Made by a program: the position numbers and the translations under genes. 10,383 nucleotides of DNA from Thermoguttaceae bacterium (GTDB lineage Bacteria; Planctomycetota; Planctomycetia; Pirellulales; Thermoguttaceae): contig JAFTCU010000016.1 in assembly GCA_017454585.1 (NCBI GenBank), forward strand, positions 1 through 10,383, read 5' to 3'. The notes beneath the pieces were generated by a model. It was not told the origin of the DNA. It saw only the letters and a list, made by a program, of their open reading frames with translations, and made no database searches. Below are positions 5,649 through 10,383 of this stretch, piece after piece (position 1 is the stretch's first letter; each line of letters opens with the position of its first letter).

Positions 5649-8600
5649 GAAATTTCCGTTATCGACTCGGTCTGGATATTGGAGTTCAAAGCATTGGCTG
5701 GGCGGTTCTTCCTGTGGAGCCCCTGAAATTTGAGCTTCTGAAACTCGGCGTACACTGTTTTGAAAGCGGGACCGGAACCGAATCCGACATTGAAAAAGGA
5801 ACAGACGAATCCCGCAACACTGCCCGGCGGATGGCCCGGTCGGCAAGACGCCTTTTGCGCCGCCGCTCCCAGCGAATGGTTCGGCTTGCCAACGAATTAA
5901 AACGGATCGGCCTTTTGCCCGACTGCTGGATGAGCGTGCCGGAGGAACGAAACCGTATGTTTCAGGAACTGGACCAGGAACTGAGCGTCTTTTGTGCCGT
6001 AGGCGACCGGCGCGAAGCTCATCTTTTGCCCTATATTTTGAGGGCCAAAGCTCTGGACCAGCGCCTCCCGGAACACGCGGTAGGGCGTGCGCTTTACCAT
6101 CTCGCCATCCGGCGTGGTTTTTTGAGCAACCGAAAAACGCAGGGAAAAGACGAAGATGAAGGTGTGGTCAAAACTGGAATTCAAAACCTTGAACGAGAAA
6201 TTCAGGAGGCCAACTGCCGAACTTTGGGCGAATATTTCTCCAAACTTGATCCAGAAGAAGTATTGGTCCGCAAACTTTGGACCTCACGTCAAATGCACGA
6301 AAAAGAATTTGAAATGATCTGGGACTCTCAGGCCCGGTTCCATCCCGAAATGACAGAAGAGGCCAAAAAGCGGGTCCATCACGCGATTTTTTTCCAGCGT
6401 CCTCTCAAGTCCCAAAAATTCCTCATCGGGAAATGCCGCCTCGAACCTCAACATCGCCGTGCACCGGCCGCGTCTCTGGAAATGCAGCGGTTTCGTTACT
6501 GGCAGAAAATCCTCGATTTGACCTACGCCATCGACTATGGCTGCGAGGAGTTCCCCTTGACTCCCGAACAGCAGGATTTACTGGCCGAAGAACTTGAAAA
6601 AAAGGAGTCAATGACCTTTAAAGAAATCGCCAAACTCCTTGGTTTCAAATCGTCCCAGAAGGTCGAATTCAATCTTCAGCGCGGTGGCGAGAAAAAACTA
6701 CTCGGAAATACCACCTCCTTCCGTCTTGGAAAAGTTCTGGGTGACCGCTGGCCCCAAATGACCGAAGCCGAAAAGAAGACGCTCGTGGACGAAATCCTTC
6801 AATACCAGAGCGAATCCGGGCTTCAGAAACGCCTTCAAGATAAAGCGTTCGGATTCACCCCCGACGAGGCGGCGAAAGTGGCCGCGACCCGGCTTGAGGG
6901 GGACTACGGAAGCCTTTCGCGGCGGGCCATTTCCAAAATTCTGCCTTTGATGATCGAAAAGCGGATCCGCTTCAAGGAGGCCGAAAATTTGCTGTACCCA
7001 CAAAGCGCAAAAGCCGAGGATGTCGTGGATTTCCTGCCGCCGCTGTGCAAGGATAAAGGGTGCGTATTGACCAACCCCGTCGTAACGCGTGCGCTGACCG
7101 AATTGCGGAAGGTCGTGAACGCCATCATTCGCGAGTATGGCAAGCCGGAACGCATCGTCGTGGAACTGGCGCGGGATTTGAAACGCAGCAGAAAGGAACG
7201 TGAGTCACTTTCAAAAAAGATGAGGGAACAGGAAACGCTCCGCGATAAAGCCCGTAAAAGAATCATCGAGGAAGTGCACATTCAAAACCCGACACATACA
7301 GACATTTTGAAGTATATGTTAGCTGATGAGTGTAAATGGGAGTGCCCTTACACCGGCAAAACGATTACCCCGGAATCCCTTTTGGGGCATCATCCACAGT
7401 TTGACATTGAACACATTCTTCCGTTCAGCCGTTCGCTGGATAATTCATTTATAAATAAAACCCTTTGTTATCACGAAGAGAACCGTAATGTCAAAAAGAA
7501 TCAAACTCCGTTTGAAGCCTATCATGGTACGGAACGCTGGGATGAAATTATGGTCAGAATCAAAAAACTTCCGCGTCCCAAGCAGGAGCGTTTTCTGATG
7601 GAACAGATTCCGGACGATTTTTCAAGCCGAATGTTAAATGACACACGATACATCAGCCGACAGGCGACGACGTACCTCGCGAAACTGTACGGTGGGCAAA
7701 TCGAGCTTTCCGATGAAAATGATAAAATGGGCAAAAGGCGCATTTTCACGTGCAACGGCCAAGCGACCGCCTGGCTCCGTGACGAATGGGGCCTGAACGG
7801 AATCCTTACCGGGGGGAGAGATTACAAAACGCGCGAGGACCACCGTCATCACGCCATTGACGCTCTGACCATTGCGTTCTGCGACCAGCCTCTTGTGGAA
7901 AAGCTCGCCCGAGCTGCGGAACTCGCCTCGGAAAGAGGAATTTCCCGCCGTTTTGCTGTTGGAATAATCGAACAGCCGCGCCCGGATTTTCTTAAAGTCG
8001 TCCGGAAAGCCGTGGATGAAATCAACGTTTCCTACCGGTCAAACCGTAAAGTTTCGGGCGCTTTGCACGAGGAGACGAATTACAGCAAACCTTTCCTTGA
8101 TCCTGATTCAAAAAGCATAATCCATTACAAGCGGGTACCTCTTCAAAATCTCAAGGAAAAAGATATTCCTTCGATCGTTGATGGAGGTATTCGGCGTATT
8201 GTCGAGCAGAAATTCAAAGAGATCAAGGACTTCAAAAAGTTGACGGCTACGGATGATTTTCCTTTCCGTGAGGTTACGACGAAAGAAGGGGAAACGTATA
8301 AGATAAAGATCAAGTCCGTCCGCCTGCGAACTTCCGTTTCAGCTCAACAGATCGGCCACGGCCCGAGCAAACGTTTTGTAAAAACTGGAAGTAATCACCA
8401 CATGGAAGTCGTGGCAATTCTTGACGAAAAGGGAAATGAAATTCGTTGGGAAGGTGTGATCGTTACAATGTTTGAGGCGTACCAGCGTCATAAAAATGGT
8501 GAGTGTATTGTTAAGCGCGACCACGGACCAGACAAAAAGTTCAAGTTTTCACTCTTCAAAAATGAGTTCCTGCTCAAAACGGAAGAAGATGGAAGCAAAA

Positions 8601-8800
8601 CGCTCTATCGGGTATTCAAGATGAGCCAAAGCGCGAATGGTTCGGTCAGAATTGGTTGGGGGAAACATACAGACGCACGGCCGGCACAACAGGTAACTGA
8701 CAAAACTCCGGGCAATTCCCCTTCAATCAATGCACTCCGTGGAATTGTTGAAAAGGTCAAAGTTGATCACCTCGGTAGAATTCACCCCGCAAAAGATTGA
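5645..8800 (+). CDS. cas9: CRISPR-associated endonuclease Cas9 (subtype II-C)
   Basis: Cas9 is the RNA-guided double-strand DNA endonuclease of type II CRISPR interference. The start at 5645 follows GGGAGA by eight bases; earlier in-frame starts would add 15 residues before the conserved N-terminus. The 1051-residue protein has the usual order: RuvC-I YRLGLDIGVQSIGWAV with Asp11; an Arg-rich bridge helix (about 56-91, RRMARSARRLLRRRSQR); a recognition lobe to about 480; RuvC-II RIVVELARD with Glu507; HNH with a CPYTG segment (567-571), FDIEHILPFSRS around His590 and Asn613; RuvC-III DHRHHAIDAL with His736 and Asp739; and a C-terminal PAM-interacting region to 1051. All catalytic residues are present, except that the HNH residue before His590 is Glu instead of the Asp of SpCas9 and NmeCas9. 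The compact size and absence of csn2 or cas4 in view fit II-C. Its 3' end overlaps cas1, on the other strand, by 19 bp. The gene looks intact. Confidence 0.98.
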   Translation: MRNFRYRLGLDIGVQSIGWAVLPVEPLKFELLKLGVHCFESGTGTESDIEKGTDESRNTARRMARSARRLLRRRSQRMVRLANELKRIGLLPDCWMSVPEERNRMFQELDQELSVFCAVGDRREAHLLPYILRAKALDQRLPEHAVGRALYHLAIRRGFLSNRKTQGKDEDEGVVKTGIQNLEREIQEANCRTLGEYFSKLDPEEVLVRKLWTSRQMHEKEFEMIWDSQARFHPEMTEEAKKRVHHAIFFQRPLKSQKFLIGKCRLEPQHRRAPAASLEMQRFRYWQKILDLTYAIDYGCEEFPLTPEQQDLLAEELEKKESMTFKEIAKLLGFKSSQKVEFNLQRGGEKKLLGNTTSFRLGKVLGDRWPQMTEAEKKTLVDEILQYQSESGLQKRLQDKAFGFTPDEAAKVAATRLEGDYGSLSRRAISKILPLMIEKRIRFKEAENLLYPQSAKAEDVVDFLPPLCKDKGCVLTNPVVTRALTELRKVVNAIIREYGKPERIVVELARDLKRSRKERESLSKKMREQETLRDKARKRIIEEVHIQNPTHTDILKYMLADECKWECPYTGKTITPESLLGHHPQFDIEHILPFSRSLDNSFINKTLCYHEENRNVKKNQTPFEAYHGTERWDEIMVRIKKLPRPKQERFLMEQIPDDFSSRMLNDTRYISRQATTYLAKLYGGQIELSDENDKMGKRRIFTCNGQATAWLRDEWGLNGILTGGRDYKTREDHRHHAIDALTIAFCDQPLVEKLARAAELASERGISRRFAVGIIEQPRPDFLKVVRKAVDEINVSYRSNRKVSGALHEETNYSKPFLDPDSKSIIHYKRVPLQNLKEKDIPSIVDGGIRRIVEQKFKEIKDFKKLTATDDFPFREVTTKEGETYKIKIKSVRLRTSVSAQQIGHGPSKRFVKTGSNHHMEVVAILDEKGNEIRWEGVIVTMFEAYQRHKNGECIVKRDHGPDKKFKFSLFKNEFLLKTEEDGSKTLYRVFKMSQSANGSVRIGWGKHTDARPAQQVTDKTPGNSPSINALRGIVEKVKVDHLGRIHPAKD

Positions 8801-9705
8801 TCCTCCATGGCTGGCAGTTGCTCCGGAAGGCATAATTCCGTTTTTCTTCCGCCGAAGACTTCCACAAGGGAAACCGCAAGCCGACTGATGGTTTCAAAAA
8901 CGGTTTCCTGATTGCCGTTCACAATGAAACGCTGGTTGATCGCCTGAATCAGCCGGCGTTTGACTTCAGGGGTCAATTCCGTTTCAAGTTGGTTGGCTGA
9001 ATTCATCCGGTAAACGATACGGTCCACAACCGGACGCAGTGGTTCCATTAAATCATCTGCGAGGCAGTAAAAGTCGTATTTATTGTGATGAAAAATCCCC
9101 AATGCCGGGTTCAACCCTGCCGCGCAAATAGCTCGGGCGGTAATGGCACGAAGAACCGCGTAACCATAATTCAATGAAACGTTGATCGCGTCTTCATTTT
9201 CCGGATTTCGTGAAAAATTCACCTCCCCAAACAGTTTACTCCAGTAAATTCGGGCGGCTTGCGCTTCCACATTGGTCGAATCGCCGCTTTTCACCTCTTT
9301 CATCAGTTTTGGCAAGGAATATTCCTCGCCAAAAAGTTCCTTCAATATTTGAGCCTGGCCCTTGATTTTGGCACAAATGATTTCTTTCCAGGCTCTTCGC
9401 TGAACCGCTGTCGAAGCGGCAGCCTGTTCCCTCATAAATCGGCCGCGAAGATGATGACCAATCAGCGGCGCAAACATTCCAACCGGAAGAAATTTTTCGT
9501 CGCATACAACCAAAACGGCCCCTGATTTCGCAAGTTCCTGAAGAACATTTTTCGTCAGGGTAATGGACGGATGTGAAAGCACTACTGCGGCGATTTCATT
9601 CACCGGAGTCGTGACCTTTGTCCCATCGTTTCGGCTGATTTCAAGCTGTCGATGCGCAATTTTCAGAGATACCGATTCACTCGAAAAATCCAGAATACGG
9701 TTCAT
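8782..9705 (-). CDS. cas1: CRISPR-associated integrase Cas1 (type II)
   Basis: Cas1 forms, with Cas2, the complex that inserts new spacers into the array. The 307-residue product has the type II Cas1 pattern: an N-terminal beta-rich domain, VEAQAARIYW with Glu147, ALGIFHHNKYDFYCLADDLMEPLRP with His206 and Glu221 as the other expected metal ligands, and the usual length. (The second quoted motif spans residues 201-225; key residues are named.) The ATG at 9703-9705 has only weak GGGA upstream. The gene is encoded opposite to both cas9 and cas2. Its stop lies inside the cas9 3' end (19-bp overlap), and its start is 28 bp from the cas2 start on the other strand. Any cas1 promoter must therefore lie inside cas2, and any cas2 promoter inside cas1. 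II-C loci normally have cas9-cas1-cas2 in one direction. Confidence 0.96.
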   Translation of the reverse strand: MNRILDFSSESVSLKIAHRQLEISRNDGTKVTTPVNEIAAVVLSHPSITLTKNVLQELAKSGAVLVVCDEKFLPVGMFAPLIGHHLRGRFMREQAAASTAVQRRAWKEIICAKIKGQAQILKELFGEEYSLPKLMKEVKSGDSTNVEAQAARIYWSKLFGEVNFSRNPENEDAINVSLNYGYAVLRAITARAICAAGLNPALGIFHHNKYDFYCLADDLMEPLRPVVDRIVYRMNSANQLETELTPEVKRRLIQAINQRFIVNGNQETVFETISRLAVSLVEVFGGRKTELCLPEQLPAMEDQSFAG

Positions 9706-9733
9706 TTCATTCCCATTTTTTAAGAGTTTTTAT

Positions 9734-10075
9734 ATGCCCCGCAAACAATTCATCAATTCAGGTTACCAGATTATGTGGCTGTTCGCAATTTTTGATCTTC
9801 CCACGACAACAAAAAAGCAGCGAGGTGACGCGGCAAGGTTTCGCAATTTCCTTCTGAATAACGGCTTCACAATGTTTCAATATTCGGTTTATGGCCGCCC
9901 TTGCGGGAATGAGTCCTATGAGGAGACTCAGCGCAAACTGATTCGCGAAGCCCTCCCGCCGCTCGGGGAAATCCGGCTTTTCTCACTGACGGACCGGCAA
10001 ATGGCCAAAATGGAAAATTACGTCGGCCGAGTGAGAAAAGAATCCGAAAAGGATGAACAATTTATGCTTTTTTAG
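9734..10075 (+). CDS. cas2: CRISPR-associated protein Cas2 (type II)
   Basis: Cas2 is the structural partner of Cas1 in spacer integration. The 113-residue product begins MPRKQFINSGYQIMWLFAIF, then DLPTTTKKQR, ARFRNFLLNNGFTMFQYSVYGR and EIRLFSLTDRQM, the ferredoxin-like fold and order of type II Cas2. The frame is open upstream to 9563, but those 57 codons lie over the cas1 5' end and do not resemble Cas2. The ATG at 9734 gives the family length, with a weak AAGAG just upstream. It is divergent from cas1 with a 28-bp gap. The CRISPR array begins 170 bp downstream, with a minus-strand terminator in between that shields cas2 from array transcripts. Confidence 0.95.
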   Translation: MPRKQFINSGYQIMWLFAIFDLPTTTKKQRGDAARFRNFLLNNGFTMFQYSVYGRPCGNESYEETQRKLIREALPPLGEIRLFSLTDRQMAKMENYVGRVRKESEKDEQFMLF

Positions 10076-10084
10076 GCTGTTGTG

Positions 10085-10131
10085 AAAAATAAAAAAGGGG
10101 AGAAAACTGAGAAATTTCCAGCATACTCCCC
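10085..10131 (-). terminator. intrinsic terminator for leftward array transcripts
   Basis: GGGGAG (10097-10102) pairs with CTCCCC (10126-10131), with an inner CTG/CAG and GA/TC stem in the loop. On the minus strand the stem is followed by TTTTTTATTTTT (10096-10085). It lies between the array and the cas2 stop, oriented to end transcripts coming from the array. On the plus strand no T-run follows. Confidence 0.75.
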
Positions 10132-10184
10132 TCGCAAATTGAAAAAATCTGAGCTAAAAAAGGCCCAATATTCTTCCAATTTTC

Positions 10185-10221
10185 GGAATACCAAACCCTC
10201 AAACGAGCTGCAAGTCCTTTA
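10185..10221 (-). repeat. possible degenerate terminal CRISPR repeat
   Basis: The plus strand here shares ATACCAAA (10188-10195) and TGCAAG (10209-10214) with the array repeat, at nearly the same distance (one base longer), and the middle is diverged. If real, it is a decayed repeat at the cas2-proximal end, 24 bp from the first intact repeat, and its -10 box has decayed to TATTCC. The match is limited and could be chance. Confidence 0.35.
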
Positions 10222-10245
10222 TTTACTGGGGGTTACGCAATATCT

Positions 10246-10273
10246 ATTATACCAAAACGAAAATTCCTTGCAA
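10246..10273 (-). promoter_or_regulatory. repeat-borne promoter, repeat 1
   Basis: On the minus strand TTGCAA (10268-10273, 4 of 6) and a perfect TATAAT (10246-10251) are separated by 16 bp, all inside the repeat. This copy would transcribe the trailer between the array and the terminator at 10085-10131, about 155 nt. Confidence 0.6.
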
Positions 10274-10311
10274 GCCCCAGCCGAAACATCACCTGACTAT
10301 GGCAGACCAGG

Positions 10312-10339
10312 ATTATACCAAAACGAAAATTCCTTGCAA
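10312..10339 (-). promoter_or_regulatory. repeat-borne promoter, repeat 2
   Basis: The same TTGCAA (10334-10339), 16 bp, TATAAT (10312-10317) layout occurs here on the minus strand. A start about seven bases after the -10 box falls near 10305, leaving about 24 nt of the 30-nt spacer in the transcript. That matches the guide length known for Neisseria II-C crRNAs transcribed from repeat-embedded promoters. Confidence 0.62.
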
Positions 10340-10383
10340 GCCCCAGCTTGCTGAACTCCCACTGTCCCGGGTCGTGAATTATA

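Larger units (their letters stand above)
10246..10383 (-). CRISPR. CRISPR array, subtype II-C, 36-bp repeats, continues beyond the window
   Basis: Two identical 36-bp repeats lie at 10246-10281 and 10312-10347 (plus-strand start ATTATACCAAAACG, end AAGCCCCAGC). They are separated by a 30-bp spacer at 10282-10311. A second 30-bp spacer (10348-10377) is followed by ATTATA at 10378-10383, the first six bases of a third repeat cut by the window edge; the 66-bp period is exact. The crRNA strand is taken as minus for four reasons: the repeat in that sense matches the tracrRNA anti-repeat, it ends in TATAAT, a minus-strand terminator lies past the cas2-side end, and a possible decayed repeat lies on that side. 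Spacer targets cannot be judged here, and I saw no convincing match to either spacer within the window. Confidence 0.95.

Noticed and set aside
9563..9733. 57-codon N-terminal extension of cas2
   Set aside because: It is antisense to the cas1 start, does not resemble Cas2, and would nearly double the usual leader before the conserved GYQIMWLF segment.
10082..10354. Plus-strand open frame of 90 codons after cas2
   Set aside because: It runs through the terminator, the trailer and two CRISPR repeats, and the repeated peptide comes from the repeats themselves.

Overview
The window is a bacterial chromosomal segment, most likely from a Planctomycetota member. The ribosomal proteins S10 and L3 at the left end carry sequence signatures I associate with planctomycetes (S10 [16 protein letters not shown] and HKRLIDI; L3 [10 protein letters not shown]). 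This assignment is from memory of the families, not from a search.

Layout. 1-791, minus strand: the start of an S10-type ribosomal operon, rpsJ then rplC, with rplC cut by the window edge. 792-1258: a divergent promoter region with a strong sigma70-type promoter facing each way. 1259-5188, plus strand: a threonyl-tRNA synthetase-like gene followed after 36 bp by a secreted glycoside-hydrolase-like gene. The synthetase-like protein keeps full length but has lost or changed many residues of its zinc, ATP and editing sites. 5189-5644: a dense non-coding region with an operon terminator, a predicted minus-strand tracrRNA with its own terminator, an AT-rich divergent promoter region, and a structured cas9 leader that also holds a 37-codon upstream ORF overlapping the cas9 start by ATGA. 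5645-10383: a subtype II-C CRISPR-Cas locus with cas9 (+), cas1 (-), cas2 (+) and the beginning of a CRISPR array with 36-bp repeats and 30-bp spacers.

How the CRISPR parts fit. Each repeat, read on the minus strand, holds a TTGCAA-16 bp-TATAAT promoter, so the array looks built of per-repeat promoters as in Neisseria II-C systems. Transcripts would run leftward and stop at a strong minus-strand terminator at 10085-10131, just short of cas2. A near-copy of the repeat at 5365-5398 gives the anti-repeat of the tracrRNA on the minus strand and keeps the same perfect TATAAT box pointing at cas9 on the plus strand. Three of its four substitutions relative to the repeat become G-U wobbles in the crRNA:tracrRNA duplex.

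The most unusual points are: cas1 inverted relative to both cas9 and cas2, with a 19-bp convergent overlap with cas9 and a 28-bp divergent gap to cas2; the structured cas9 leader, in which a 17-bp imperfect hairpin presents the upstream ORF start codon in its 4-nt loop; the repeat-derived bidirectional element upstream of cas9; and the ThrRS paralogue with a dismantled active site. All positions are my own reading of the sequence. No database search or folding program was used.
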